From assembly GCF_020179755.1 (NCBI RefSeq), contig NZ_JAIUCY010000001.1, positions 496,001 through 560,000 on the forward strand: DNA of 64,000 bases. The letters run 5' to 3'. The notes below the pieces were generated by a model, which searched no databases, was not told the DNA's origin, and was given only the letters and a program-made list of their open reading frames with translations. Made by a program: the position numbers and the translations under genes. Position 1 is the stretch's first letter, and each line of letters opens with the position of its first letter. Positions 38,363 to 49,578 of this stretch are shown here, in pieces. This DNA comes from Herbaspirillum sp. alder98 (GTDB lineage Bacteria; Pseudomonadota; Gammaproteobacteria; Burkholderiales; Burkholderiaceae_D).

Positions 38363-39460
38363 TCAAGGCAGGTCGATGATCTCGACCCAGTTGGGATTGC
38401 GCCCGAGGGTGTAGCGGAACAGGGGCTTCAAGGCGCCGCTGTCGCGATCGATGGCATAGCTGGTCAGGCCGGCTTTCTGGCCGACCGCCAGCAGGAACCG
38501 CCCTTGCGGATCGATATTGAAACCGCGAGGCTGGGTTTCGGTGGGAATATTACCCAGCCGGGTCAGCTTGCCGCTGGCCGTATCCACGGCGTAGCTGGTC
38601 AAGCTGCTGGACGTGCGCTCGCTGGCATACAGGAAGCGACCATCCGGCGTCAGGTGCAAGTCGGCCGTGGCCAATTGTTCGGTGGTCTTGAAGCCGTCCG
38701 GCAACGCCGAATCGGTGCCCTGCAGGCTCAGGCGGCCGGTGCTGGCATCGTAGCCATAGGTATTGACGGTGCCGTCCAGTTCGTTAGTCGAATACACGAA
38801 GCGCTTGTCGCGCGCAAACACGAAGTGACGCGGACCGGCGCCGGCCTTGGTCGCCACCGACGGCGGGTCATTGGGCACCGCGCGGCCGCGGGCGGCATCA
38901 AACCGGAACTGCAGAATCACGTCGCTGCCCAGGTTGGACGCGAACAGAAAACGGTTATCCGGATCGACCTGGGTCGAATGGGCATTCTTGCCGGTCGCGA
39001 TCACCGACAGCGCCGGCACCTGCACCGTGCCGTCAGCACCGATCGCGTTGATCGAGATCTTGTTGCCGGTGTAGGACGCTGCCAGCAGGTACTTGCCCGT
39101 GCGGTCGGTGGCGACGTTGGCCATGTTGTCGGCCAGCGGCACGGTCGACAATGCCTTGAGCTTGCCGCTGGCCTGATCGATGGCGTAACTGACCACCGAA
39201 TAGGGCTGGCCGCGCAACGAGGCGTAGAGATAGCGATGGTCCGGGCTGATCGCCAGCGGCATCACGGTGCTGCCGGTGGCGACCTTGTCGATCAGGTTCA
39301 CGCTGCCGTCGCCGTTGAGGGCCAGCACGTAGATATCCTGGCTGTCGGCGTTGGACACGTAGGCGATGGTGGCCGCACTCGCGCTGACGGCACCCAGGGT
39401 CAGGGCCGAAATGGCCAGTGCGGCGGCGCTGCGCGCCACGGTGGATGAGTTGATTGGCAT
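38363..39460 (-). CDS. Exported seven-bladed beta-propeller lactonase
   Basis: 365 residues. Residues 1-29 form a signal peptide (ALAISALTLGAVSASA), so it acts in the periplasm. The mature part is a lactonase-type beta-propeller (6-phosphogluconolactonase/YbhE-like family) with repeated blades such as ISPDHRYLYASLRGQPYSV, VDPDNRFLFASNLGSDVI, LTPDGRFLYASERTSS and IDPQGRFLLAVGQK. Being third in a unit with the sugar-acid transporter and garD, it probably opens a galactaro- or glucarolactone before uptake. This is inferred from context. Confidence 0.85.
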   Translation of the reverse strand: MPINSSTVARSAAALAISALTLGAVSASAATIAYVSNADSQDIYVLALNGDGSVNLIDKVATGSTVMPLAISPDHRYLYASLRGQPYSVVSYAIDQASGKLKALSTVPLADNMANVATDRTGKYLLAASYTGNKISINAIGADGTVQVPALSVIATGKNAHSTQVDPDNRFLFASNLGSDVILQFRFDAARGRAVPNDPPSVATKAGAGPRHFVFARDKRFVYSTNELDGTVNTYGYDASTGRLSLQGTDSALPDGFKTTEQLATADLHLTPDGRFLYASERTSSSLTSYAVDTASGKLTRLGNIPTETQPRGFNIDPQGRFLLAVGQKAGLTSYAIDRDSGALKPLFRYTLGRNPNWVEIIDLP

Positions 39461-39563
39461 GGCGTCTCCAGTATTGGATGATGTTTATTGTGGGTGAAGC
39501 AGATGGTTACAGCGGGGTACTGCCAGAAAAAAGGACCCGCGAGCGGATCCTTCTTGAACAACA

Positions 39564-41144
39564 TCAGGTCACCGGCGCCGGATTGAACAGCGTCAGCGCG
39601 TTATGCAGCTTCCACTGCTCGGCCCAGGTGCGCTTCTTGCCGCTGGCGACATCCAGCATCAGCTGGAACAGTTCCCAGCCGACGTCTTCGATGGTGGCTT
39701 CGCCGCTGGCGATGCGCCCGGCGTTGACATCCATCAGGTCATGCCAGCGCCGCGCCAGGTCGTTACGGGTAGCGACCTTGATCACCGGCACCGCCGCCAG
39801 CCCATACGGCGTGCCGCGACCAGTGGTGAAGATATGCAGGTTCATGCCGGCAGCCAGTTGCAGCGTGCCGCAGATGAAATCGGAGGCCGGCGTGGCGGCG
39901 TAGATCAAGCCCTTCTGCTGCAGCTTGTCGCCCGGCGCCAGCACGCCCGAGATCGGGCTGCTGCCCGACTTGACGATCGAGCCCATGGCTTTTTCAACGA
40001 TGTTGGCCAGACCGCCCTTCTTGTTGCCGGGGGTCGTATTGGCGCTGCGATCGACCCCACCCTGCTGCAGATATTTGTCGTACCAGTCCATCTCGCGAAT
40101 CATGGCCTGTGCCACTTCTTCGTTAATGGCGCGCGAGGTCAGTTGGTCGATGCCGTCACGCACTTCGGTCACCTCCGAGAACATCACCGACGCACCGGCG
40201 CGCACCAGCAGGTCGGTCGCAAAACCCACCGCGGGATTGGCCGTCACGCCCGAGAAGGCATCGCTGCCACCGCACTGCACGCCCACCACCAGATCGGCGG
40301 CGGGACAGGTTTCGCGGCGGCGCTTGTCGAGTTCGACCAGGCGCGCTTCGGCCATCTTCAGGATCGAGTCGATCATCGAATTGAAACCGACGTGTTCCGC
40401 ATCCTGCAGGCAGACCACGTAGGGTTCGCCGGCCTTGTGGATCGGAATCATGTTTTCCGGCAGCAAGCGGTTGGGTTGCAACTTCTCGCACCCCAGGCTG
40501 ACGACCATCGCCTGGCCACCGAAGTTGGGATTCAAGCTGATGTTGCGCAAGGTACGAATGGGAATGCCGGCATTGGGCGCATCGATGGCGACGCCGCATC
40601 CATAAGTATGTTCCAGCGCCACCACGTCTTCGACATTGGGATACTTGGGCAGCAGCTCGGCGCGAATGCGCTTGACCGCATGCTCGACCACGCCGGCGAC
40701 GCACTGCACGGTGGTGGTGATGGCCAGCAGGTTGCGGGTGCCGACCGAACCATCGGCATTGCGATAGCCCTCGAAGGTATAACCTTCCAGCGGCGGCTGG
40801 GGCGTCGGCTTCTTGGTAGCGATCGGCAGGTTGTCGAGCTCGCGCGCCGGCGGCATGACGACCAGCGACTCCTCGATCCAGCTGCCCTTGGCAATATCAC
40901 GGGCGGCATAACCGATGGCCACGTCATAACGCATGATGGCGTCGCCCTTGGCCAGGTCGCGCAGGGCGATCTTGTGGCCCTGCGGCACCTTGTCGATCAG
41001 GGTCAGGCCGTCGGCAAAGACGGTGCCTGCCGGCAGCCCCCCGTCGTTGACGACAATGGCGACATTGTCGGTGTCATTCATCATGATGTAACGCGGGCTG
41101 GCGGCGGAAGCTGAGGCGGCGCTGGCGATGATATCGGTAGTCAT
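39564..41144 (-). CDS. garD: Galactarate dehydratase
   Basis: 526 residues, UxaA/GarD family, full length with the N-terminal SAF-like domain (about 25-100) and the C-terminal catalytic region. It dehydrates galactarate to 5-dehydro-4-deoxy-D-glucarate and needs iron. Visible blocks are [56 protein letters not shown] and [26 protein letters not shown] upstream supports ATG 41144. It stands between the transporter and lactonase genes. Confidence 0.94.
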   Translation of the reverse strand: MTTDIIASAASASAASPRYIMMNDTDNVAIVVNDGGLPAGTVFADGLTLIDKVPQGHKIALRDLAKGDAIMRYDVAIGYAARDIAKGSWIEESLVVMPPARELDNLPIATKKPTPQPPLEGYTFEGYRNADGSVGTRNLLAITTTVQCVAGVVEHAVKRIRAELLPKYPNVEDVVALEHTYGCGVAIDAPNAGIPIRTLRNISLNPNFGGQAMVVSLGCEKLQPNRLLPENMIPIHKAGEPYVVCLQDAEHVGFNSMIDSILKMAEARLVELDKRRRETCPAADLVVGVQCGGSDAFSGVTANPAVGFATDLLVRAGASVMFSEVTEVRDGIDQLTSRAINEEVAQAMIREMDWYDKYLQQGGVDRSANTTPGNKKGGLANIVEKAMGSIVKSGSSPISGVLAPGDKLQQKGLIYAATPASDFICGTLQLAAGMNLHIFTTGRGTPYGLAAVPVIKVATRNDLARRWHDLMDVNAGRIASGEATIEDVGWELFQLMLDVASGKKRTWAEQWKLHNALTLFNPAPVT

Positions 41145-41219
41145 GCTAATTCCCTGCAACTGGATCGAAACTTGAAAGATGAGACAGCGGCCCGCGTGGA
41201 CGGGCCGCCTGCTGCCGGA

Positions 41220-42560
41220 TCAGGCGTCCTTGAGTTCGACGCGCTTGATTTCCTTGACCACGACAAGATAACTGATCACGGTAATCAGTGCATTGATGCC
41301 CACGAACACCAGGGCGCCGGAGAACGAACCGGTTTCCTTGACGATGTAGCCGATCACGATCGGGGTGGTGATGCCGGCGATATTGCCGAAGGTATTGAAC
41401 AGGCCACCCGACAAGCCGACGATCTGCTTCGGCGCGGTATCGGCCACCACGGCCCAGCCCAGTGCGCCCACGCCCTTGCCGAAGAAGGCCAGTGCCATGA
41501 TCGCCACCACCATCCACTGCGCTTCGACGTAGTTGCACAGGATCATGGTCATCGACAGCAGCATGCCGCCGACGATAGGAATCTTGCGCGCCCAGGTCAC
41601 CGAGAAGCCGCGCTTGATCAGGCGGTCCGAGATGAAGCCGCCCATGACGCCACCGATGAAGCCGCACACCGCCGGGATCGACGCCACGAAGCCGGCCTTG
41701 AGGATCGACATGCCGCGCTCCTGCACCAGATACACCGGGAACCAGGTCAGGAAGAAATAAGTAATGACGTTGATGCAGTACTGGCCGATATAGACGCCCA
41801 GCAGCATGCGATTGGTCAGCAATTGCTTGATGTAGCCCTTGCCCTTGGTCGAGGGTGCGGCCACCTTCTTGTTATCCATGTCGACCAGGCCACCACCCTG
41901 CTCGATATGATCGAGCTCGGCCTTGTTGATCATCGGATGATCCTTGGGGCTGTAGATGACCTTGGCCCAGACCGCTGCCAGCACCAGGCCGAACGCGCCC
42001 ATGACGGTAAAGACATGGTGCCAGCTGTAGGCATGCACGATCCACGCCATCAATGGGGTGAACAGCACGGCCGCGAAATACTGGGCCGAATTGAAGATGG
42101 CAGACGCCGTGCCGCGCTCGTTGGTGGGGAACCAGGCCGCGACGATACGGCCATTGGCCGGAAACGATGGCGACTCGGCCAGACCCACGATGAAGCGCAG
42201 GATGAACAGCGACACCACGGCCGCACCGGTACTCATCCAGGTCACGCCGGCCTGCAGCATGGTGAAGATCGACCACAAGGCGATACTCCACATGTAGATC
42301 TTCTTGGAACCGAAGCGATCCAGCAGCCAGCCGCCTGGCAGCTGTGCCAGCACGTAGGCCCAGCTGAAGGCGGAGAAGATGTAACCCATGGTGAGCGGAT
42401 CGAGGTTAAGCTCGCCCTTCATCGCCGAGCCGGCGATGGACAACGTGGCGCGGTCGGCGTAATTGACCGTGGTCACGATGAACAGCATGAACAGGATGAG
42501 GTACCGCACATGGCTTGGCTTGCCGGCGATGATCGACGCCGTAGTATTGCTTTGTGTCAC
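41220..42560 (-). CDS. MFS galactarate/glucarate transporter (GudP/GarP type)
   Basis: 446 residues with 12 predicted helices, anion:cation symporter branch of the MFS. The N-terminal LILFMLFIVTTVNYADRATLSIAG and the AESPSFPANGRIVAAWFPTNERGTASA block are typical of the D-glucarate/D-galactarate permeases. It is first in the unit with garD and the lactonase gene and 75 nt upstream of garD. It is preceded by the candidate GntR operator. Confidence 0.9.
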   Translation of the reverse strand: MTQSNTTASIIAGKPSHVRYLILFMLFIVTTVNYADRATLSIAGSAMKGELNLDPLTMGYIFSAFSWAYVLAQLPGGWLLDRFGSKKIYMWSIALWSIFTMLQAGVTWMSTGAAVVSLFILRFIVGLAESPSFPANGRIVAAWFPTNERGTASAIFNSAQYFAAVLFTPLMAWIVHAYSWHHVFTVMGAFGLVLAAVWAKVIYSPKDHPMINKAELDHIEQGGGLVDMDNKKVAAPSTKGKGYIKQLLTNRMLLGVYIGQYCINVITYFFLTWFPVYLVQERGMSILKAGFVASIPAVCGFIGGVMGGFISDRLIKRGFSVTWARKIPIVGGMLLSMTMILCNYVEAQWMVVAIMALAFFGKGVGALGWAVVADTAPKQIVGLSGGLFNTFGNIAGITTPIVIGYIVKETGSFSGALVFVGINALITVISYLVVVKEIKRVELKDA

Positions 42561-43016
42561 TTGTTTTCTCCAGATCTCGTCTCGCCTTCAGTCGATACGC
42601 CCACGCCCGGCACCGTGCCACGGTGCGCCGCGGAGTGTCTCCTTTAACGTTTTGTTTTTATTGAAGGAATAGTATTTGTTATAAGACATCGTACAACGAT
42701 GAGGCGAGTATATCAGGTGTCCATACTTTGGCAAGAGCCCACATTGCAGTTCGATGACAAAAATCCGGTCGCGCTACAAGCCACTCCAGCCGGGGACTTA
42801 CGCCTGTTTCGCCAAGCCCGTCTCGCCCCTCGCGCCAGACCCCGCCACGGTGCTGCGACCGCGATCGGATCGAGGGCATGGGCATCCACATTCGCGCGAG
42901 TTGTATGACATGACAGTGCCACAGGCTGATAATGCCCGCCATGTGGACAGCTCCCGATGGGTCCCGTGATAAATTGCGTCCCACGCAAATCGAATAATTA
43001 CCGGAGGAGAGTCGTC
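42561..43016. other. Intergenic promoter region of the garD unit and the following gene
   Basis: About 456 bp between divergent genes. It holds the candidate operator at 42687-42697. The part 42720-42960 has several overlapping ORFs in high-GC frames, none with a ribosome-binding site or recognisable family, and is treated as non-coding. GGAGGAGAG at about 43002-43010 is the ribosome-binding site of the next gene. Confidence 0.5.
42687..42697 (-). promoter_or_regulatory. Candidate GntR operator upstream of the transporter-garD unit
   Basis: CATCGTACAAC, the exact reverse complement of the word upstream of kdgD. It lies about 130 bp before the transporter ATG. Confidence 0.55.
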
Positions 43017-43583
43017 ATGTCGGAAGCCCAGGTCACGGCCAACTATCGTTTCGTCGGCGCTTACCAGGAGGTCAATACCCGCATTGCGCAACGCCAGCAG
43101 GCGCTGACGATCTATGTGTCGATGGTATTGGGCCTGCTGGCGGCGCTGGTGGCGCTCAAGCCGGGCACGGCCAGCAGCACCTTGCCGATCCAGTGGCTGG
43201 CGCTGGGGTTTCCGGTGGCCTCCACCTTCCTGGCACTGATGAGCTACAAGGCCGAAATGGCCATTACCAACCTGCGCCGTTTTCTGTGTGCGCTGGAGCG
43301 CCTGGGCAACGAGAATGGCGCCCTGCCCAGCTACAACGCCAATCCGTCATGGTCGATCAACGCCAACCGGGCCCGGCAGATGCAGGATTACGCCGCCGCG
43401 CTGCTGGCCGCCGCCGGCAACACCGTGGGCTTGCTGGCGGCCGTGAAGATCTATCCGGTGCAGTTCGCCGAGAATCCGTCGGCATTGTGGATCGCCGGCG
43501 CAGTGGCAGTGCTCTCGGTAGGATTCCTATTATGGATTCCGCGCTTGAGTTTTATTCCGGTTGAGGGGGATGGGTTGCGCTGA
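43017..43583 (+). CDS. Four-helix membrane protein of unknown function
   Basis: 188 residues. Four hydrophobic helices are predicted at about 29-47, 60-78, 122-144 and 155-176, with a soluble N-terminal stretch containing NTRIAQRQQALTIYVSM and a hydrophilic loop between helices 2 and 3. No family is recognised; the layout (cytosolic start, 2+2 helices) is similar to small effector-type membrane proteins, but that is only a resemblance. A strong GGAGGAGAG ribosome-binding site supports translation. It converges on a toxin-antitoxin pair. Confidence 0.7.
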   Translation: MSEAQVTANYRFVGAYQEVNTRIAQRQQALTIYVSMVLGLLAALVALKPGTASSTLPIQWLALGFPVASTFLALMSYKAEMAITNLRRFLCALERLGNENGALPSYNANPSWSINANRARQMQDYAAALLAAAGNTVGLLAAVKIYPVQFAENPSALWIAGAVAVLSVGFLLWIPRLSFIPVEGDGLR

Positions 43584-43587
43584 GGCG

Positions 43588-43905
43588 TCAATCAACCAAT
43601 TCGGAGAACGATGATGCCTTGATGTCTTGCCCGCCATAAAAAATGCCGATGATCGATACCAGGTCAGGCCCGATATCAAAGGCAATCACCGTACGCTTTT
43701 TATAATGTGTCGTCCTGAGCCCTGGGCGCACGTCGTCTCGACACGTGCCTCGATGCGGCCAATCCTGCAGGCTTTCGCAACAGGTCACGATAGAAGTGGT
43801 ATAGCGCTCGGCAGTATCTGGTGAAGCTGCATTTGCGATATAGCGATACAACTCGGTAAGCTGCTGTTGCGCTTCTGGCGTAAAAATAACTGCGCGCCGA
43901 TTCAC
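43588..43905 (-). CDS. parE: ParE/RelE-family toxin
   Basis: 105 residues, ParE-like: FTPEAQQQLTELYRYIANAASPDTAERYTTSIV, then GLRTTHYKKRTVIAFDI and the hydrophobic FYGGQD end region. ParE toxins inhibit DNA gyrase and RelE toxins cut mRNA; the sequence resembles ParE more. Its ATG overlaps the antitoxin stop codon (ATGA), the normal antitoxin-first arrangement. Confidence 0.87.
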   Translation of the reverse strand: MNRRAVIFTPEAQQQLTELYRYIANAASPDTAERYTTSIVTCCESLQDWPHRGTCRDDVRPGLRTTHYKKRTVIAFDIGPDLVSIIGIFYGGQDIKASSFSELVD

Positions 43906-44180
43906 GCTTTTGCTTTGGATTTCTGGTGCTCGGAAGCGAGCGTCGCGCGCATCTCATCAAGGGTGACTGCGCGCTCAGGGTTGGCCTTCAACGCGTCATA
44001 GGCTGGCCCAACCGACTGCTGCAACCAACTTTCCATCGCCCTGTCACGTGCCATCAATACCCTCAAGCCATCCCTGATGACTTCACTCTCGGTCGCATAT
44101 TCGCCGGCGGCAACTTTGCCTTTTACGATGTCCGCCATTTCGTTCGGCAGTGTAATACTGAATTGCTGGGTCGATCGCAT
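43902..44180 (-). CDS. parD: ParD-family antitoxin
   Basis: 92 residues. The N-terminal ribbon-helix-helix is QQFSITLPNEMADIVKGKVAAGEYATESEVIRDGLRVL and the C-terminal tail is charged and probably unstructured until it binds the toxin. It should autorepress the operon with ParE through the palindrome just upstream. Confidence 0.89.
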   Translation of the reverse strand: MRSTQQFSITLPNEMADIVKGKVAAGEYATESEVIRDGLRVLMARDRAMESWLQQSVGPAYDALKANPERAVTLDEMRATLASEHQKSKAKA

Positions 44181-44196
44181 GATACCCCCTTGTAGA

Positions 44197-44215
44197 GTAG
44201 GATTAAATCCTACTT
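44197..44215. promoter_or_regulatory. Palindromic operator of parDE
   Basis: AGTAGGATT-A-AATCCTACT, a perfect 9-bp dyad 17 bp upstream of parD. The position and symmetry fit ribbon-helix-helix autorepression. Confidence 0.7.
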
Positions 44216-44317
44216 CGCCAAGACTCCTGCGTCAATGTCCCCAGAGAAAGGAAACACTCGAATTGACAATAACAATCACACCCTGCCGCAGGTCGATTCC
44301 CCCGCACTGAAAAGACG

Positions 44318-44354
44318 AAAAAAAAGCACCCCGATCGCTCGTGAGTGCTTTTTT
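44318..44354. terminator. Terminator after the first tRNA-Asn gene
   Basis: AAAAAAGCAC / GTGCTTTTTT around a 15-nt loop, with A and T tracts on both sides, 16 bp downstream of the tRNA 3' end on the minus strand. It can act in both directions. Confidence 0.75.
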
Positions 44355-44369
44355 CTACTACATGTTCTG

Positions 44370-44445
44370 TGGCTCCCCGACCTGGACTCGAACCAGGGAC
44401 CTGCGGATTAACAGTCCGTCGCTCTACCGACTGAGCTATCAGGGA
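44370..44445 (-). tRNA. tRNA-Asn (GTT), copy 1
   Basis: 76 nt with the CCA end encoded. On the minus strand it begins TCCCTGATAGCTCAGTCGGT. The anticodon loop is CTGTTAA (anticodon GTT) and the T arm contains GGTTCGAGTCC. All four cloverleaf stems pair. It is identical to the copy at 44658-44733. Confidence 0.97.
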
Positions 44446-44620
44446 ACAGATGAGGGCGCGATTATGAACGAATTTTTCTCTCTGCGCCAGAGTGCAGGCA
44501 AGAAATTTTTACACCCGTTTCCAATCACGTTTGCGCCCTGCCCTCTGGCGCAAATTTCACAACAAAAACTAAATCGATCAGTCGTTATCGATCATGCCGA
44601 CAACGCCCTTCGACTAATTG

Positions 44621-44648
44621 AAAAAGCCTCGCACGGATGCGAGGCTTT
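44621..44648 (-). terminator. Terminator between the two tRNA-Asn genes
   Basis: An 11-bp stem AAAGCCTCGCA / TGCGAGGCTTT with a 4-nt loop; on the minus strand it runs into TTTTT. It lies 10 bp after the second tRNA, so the two tRNAs are probably separate transcripts. Confidence 0.85.
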
Positions 44649-44657
44649 CAAATTTTT

Positions 44658-44733
44658 TGGCTCCCCGACCTGGACTCGAACCAGGGACCTGCGGATTAAC
44701 AGTCCGTCGCTCTACCGACTGAGCTATCAGGGA
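44658..44733 (-). tRNA. tRNA-Asn (GTT), copy 2
   Basis: 76 nt, identical in sequence to the first copy including CCA and the GTT anticodon. The start-to-start distance is 288 bp and the flanks differ apart from a few bases, consistent with an old local duplication. Confidence 0.97.
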
Positions 44734-44821
44734 ACAGCTGAGAAAAAGATTATGACGGGATTTTTGCTTCTTGTCAAAAACTTTTTATCAAAAATGCCCC
44801 TCTTTCGAGGGACATTCCACC

Positions 44822-46039
44822 TTACAGCACCTTGGCGATGGCAGCGACGACGTTGTCGATGTTCTTGGTGTTCAATGCCGCCACGCAGATGCGGCCGGTA
44901 TCGACGGCGTAGATCGAGAACTCGTTGCGCAGACGGTCGACCTGCGGCTTGGTCAGGCCCGAATACGAGAACATGCCGCGTTGCTTGATCACGAAGTCGA
45001 AGTCGTGCGCCGGGGCTTGTTCCTTCAGCTTGGCCACCAGCAACTGGCGCATTTCGCGGATACGTACGCGCATCTCGGCCAGTTCGTCCTCCCACAGCTT
45101 GCGCAGCTCTGGCGATGCCAGTGCGGTCGCCACTACCTGGCCACCATGGATCGGCGGATTGGAATAGTTGGTGCGCACCACGCGCTTCAACTGCGACAGC
45201 ACGCGCGCGGCTTCTTCGGCGCTGGCGCCGACGATGGACAAGGCGCCGACGCGCTCGCCATAGAGCGAGAACGACTTCGAGAACGAGTTCGAGACGAACA
45301 GCGGGCCACCGGCCTCGGCGAAGCGACGCACGACCTTGCCGTCTTCTTCGATGCCATCACCGAAACCCTGGTAAGCCATGTCGAGGAAAGGCACCAGGCC
45401 GCGCGAAGTCACCACTTCGATGACCTCGGTCCATTGGTCGGCGCTCAGGTCGGCGCCGGTCGGGTTGTGGCAGCAGGCGTGCAGCAGCACCACCGAACCG
45501 GCCTTCATGGTCTTGAGCGCGTCCAGCATGCCGGCAAAGTTCACGCCGCGCGTGGCTGCATCATAGTAAGGATAGGCGCTGACCTTGAAGCCGGCCATCT
45601 CGAACAGGGCGCGGTGGTTTTCCCAGCTTGGGTCGCTGATCCAGACTTCGGTGCCAGCCGGCGAGAAATGCTTGAGGAAGTCGGCGCCCAGCTTCAGTGC
45701 GCCGGTACCGCCCAGCGCCTGCACGGTGATCGCGCGTTTTTCGGTGACCACGGCGCTGCTGGCGCCAAACACCAGATCTTGCACCGCGCGGTCGTAAGTG
45801 GCCAGGCCGTCGATCGGCAGGTAGGTACGGGGCGCCAGCTTGGCGGCCAGCTCTGCCTCGGCACGACGCACGCATTGCAGCAGCGGCACCTTGCCATTGT
45901 CGTCATAGTAGACGCCCACGCCGAGGTTGGTCTTGGCCGGATTCTGGTCGGCGTTATAGGCATCGGTCACGCCCAGGATCGGGTCGCGCGGCGCCATTTC
46001 AATGGCAGAGAACAGGGAGGCAGAGGCGGGTGCGGTCAT
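44822..46039 (-). CDS. Aromatic/aspartate aminotransferase (class I)
   Basis: 405 residues, PLP aminotransferase subgroup I-alpha (AspC/TyrB). It exchanges amino groups between aspartate or aromatic amino acids and 2-oxoglutarate. Features are LGVGVYYDDNGKVPLL, LHACCHNPTGADLS, the PLP Lys in SNSFSKSFSLYGERVGAL and the substrate-binding Arg near the C-terminus (GMFSYSGL, then TGRICVAALN). Whether it is TyrB- or AspC-like is not decidable by eye. Start set at MTAPASASLFSAIEMAPRDPILG; upstream codons are not family-like. Confidence 0.92.
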   Translation of the reverse strand: MTAPASASLFSAIEMAPRDPILGVTDAYNADQNPAKTNLGVGVYYDDNGKVPLLQCVRRAEAELAAKLAPRTYLPIDGLATYDRAVQDLVFGASSAVVTEKRAITVQALGGTGALKLGADFLKHFSPAGTEVWISDPSWENHRALFEMAGFKVSAYPYYDAATRGVNFAGMLDALKTMKAGSVVLLHACCHNPTGADLSADQWTEVIEVVTSRGLVPFLDMAYQGFGDGIEEDGKVVRRFAEAGGPLFVSNSFSKSFSLYGERVGALSIVGASAEEAARVLSQLKRVVRTNYSNPPIHGGQVVATALASPELRKLWEDELAEMRVRIREMRQLLVAKLKEQAPAHDFDFVIKQRGMFSYSGLTKPQVDRLRNEFSIYAVDTGRICVAALNTKNIDNVVAAIAKVL

Positions 46040-46378
46040 CGTGATAACATGAAAAGTTAGCTGCAACGAGGCGCTGCAGTAAAGGGGAGAATGCAGGAAG
46101 GTTGCCGACCCTGCACCGTTTTGCAACATCGCATTCTAACAAATGTCGCACGCCAATTACAGATACAAACAGCCGATGGCGCATGCCGAATCTGCATCTA
46201 CACCTGCAAAAACGGCATGTATCAACGGCCTGTCGCGCTTGAAGAAACAATAGTCGGTAATATTTAGAATCGTAGAACATCAAGAACAACCCGCGTTTCC
46301 ATCTTGCAATGCCCGTTGGCGGGCGTGCTGCGCACCGAATTCAGGCAATCCCCCAATCCACGCAGGTTACCGATCATC
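46040..46378. other. Divergent promoter region of the aminotransferase and uvrB genes
   Basis: About 340 bp without a credible gene. AT-rich stretches at 46135-46160 and 46240-46285 (TTGAAG, then TAATATTTAGAAT) are probable promoter positions. I looked for a LexA box (CTGT-N8-ACAG) upstream of uvrB and did not find one. Confidence 0.5.
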
Positions 46379-48460
<2,082 letters not shown>

Positions 48461-48556
48461 CCGGTTTCGCCCACCGGGCCTCAATGGGCTCGGTGGCTTT
48501 ATCGGCAGCCGGCCCAACCCTCGCTATAATGCCGCCACCTCAAAAGACGGCAAGCC

Positions 48557-49351
48557 ATGACGACAACCCTCCCCGCCAATCTCCTCGCGCTGATCCAGAG
48601 CGCCGACCCTTCCTGGCACGCCGCCTTGCGTGACGGCCTGGACGCCATCGCAACAGCCGACCCCGCCTATCTTGCGCTGCTGGCGCAGGACGACTACCTG
48701 CCCACCGAAGGCCGCCTGTTCGCTGCATTCGCGCAACCGATCGACCAGGTACGTTATGTCTTGGTGGGTGAAGGCCCCTACCCGCGCGCGGCCAGCGCCA
48801 CCGGGGTGTGCTTCATGGATGGCGCGGTGGGTTCGCTATGGTCCGACAAGGGCTTGTCCAAGCAGGTCAATCGCGCCACCTCGCTGCGCAACTTCATGAA
48901 GATGCTGCTGGTCGCCGACGGTTCGCTGCAGCCCGGCAACACCGCCGGCGATGCGCTGGCAGGCGTGGCGGCGCAAGCCACGGTCGATGGCGCTGGCACC
49001 ATCCAGACACTGGCCGAGTTGCAGCACAACCTGACCGCGCACGGCTTTCTGTTGCTCAATGCCAGCCTGGTGTTTCGACCCCATGTGGCGCCGGTGAAAG
49101 ACGCCCGCGCCTGGAAACCATTCTTCGAGACCGTATTGCAGGCGCTCGCCGAGCATGCCAGCCGACAGGGCACGGCCGCGCCGACGCTGGTGTTGTGGGG
49201 CAAGATCGCCGAACAATTGCACAGCCTGCCGCTGGTGCAGCGTTTTCCACGGGCCGTGGCCGAACACCCGTACAACCTCAGCTTCATCGAGCATCAGGGC
49301 ATGCAGGACCTGTTCGGCGCCATGCGCCTGCTGGAAAAACGCCCCGCCTGA
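48557..49351 (+). CDS. Uracil-DNA-glycosylase-like protein with altered active site
   Basis: 264 residues of the UDG superfamily. The family-1 layout is recognisable: VRYVLVGEGPYPRAASATGVCF at residues 65-86 corresponds to the catalytic VxxGQDPYHxxxQAxGLxF motif, LLLNASLVF to the LLN-x-LTV strand, VLWGKIAEQL to the xWG-xA strand and HPYNLSF (237-243) to HPSPLS. The water-activating Asp of GQDPYH is replaced (GEGPYP) and the following His is Pro, while the late His is kept. It may be inactive, use another residue, or bind DNA only. It is 96 bp downstream of uvrB, so a repair link is possible. Confidence 0.72.
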   Translation: MTTTLPANLLALIQSADPSWHAALRDGLDAIATADPAYLALLAQDDYLPTEGRLFAAFAQPIDQVRYVLVGEGPYPRAASATGVCFMDGAVGSLWSDKGLSKQVNRATSLRNFMKMLLVADGSLQPGNTAGDALAGVAAQATVDGAGTIQTLAELQHNLTAHGFLLLNASLVFRPHVAPVKDARAWKPFFETVLQALAEHASRQGTAAPTLVLWGKIAEQLHSLPLVQRFPRAVAEHPYNLSFIEHQGMQDLFGAMRLLEKRPA

Positions 49352-49398
49352 GGCCGGGACGGTCGGACTGGTCCGACCGGTCGTGCCCATAAACGACA

Positions 49399-49420
49399 AA
49401 TCCCCGCACGGGCGGGGATT
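49399..49420. terminator. Hairpin after the UDG-like gene
   Basis: A 9-bp perfect stem (AATCCCCGC / GCGGGGATT) with a 4-nt loop. It lacks a T run, so it is only terminator-like. Confidence 0.4.
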
Positions 49421-49578
49421 GGCTGGTGTTACGGGTACGACTGTTTGATGGATGCTACCGTTGCCGACTGGCCTGGCGGCTCCGCAATCCGGAGCCGGCG
49501 ACATGACGCGTGGCCTGATTCTTTCCTGACAACTTCTACAACTTCCCGATGACATCGCGGGAACGACAATTTACTTCA

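Noticed and set aside
42679..42984. Overlapping ORFs upstream of the four-helix membrane protein
   Set aside because: Several mutually exclusive high-GC frames without ribosome-binding site or motif; treated as intergenic.
44318..44733. Phage attachment site at tRNA-Asn
   Set aside because: No integrase or truncated tRNA copy is present. Both copies are full length with different flanks, so this is a gene duplication.
46040..46378. LexA (SOS) box upstream of uvrB
   Set aside because: I searched for CTGT-N8-ACAG and close variants by eye and found none, so SOS control is not claimed.
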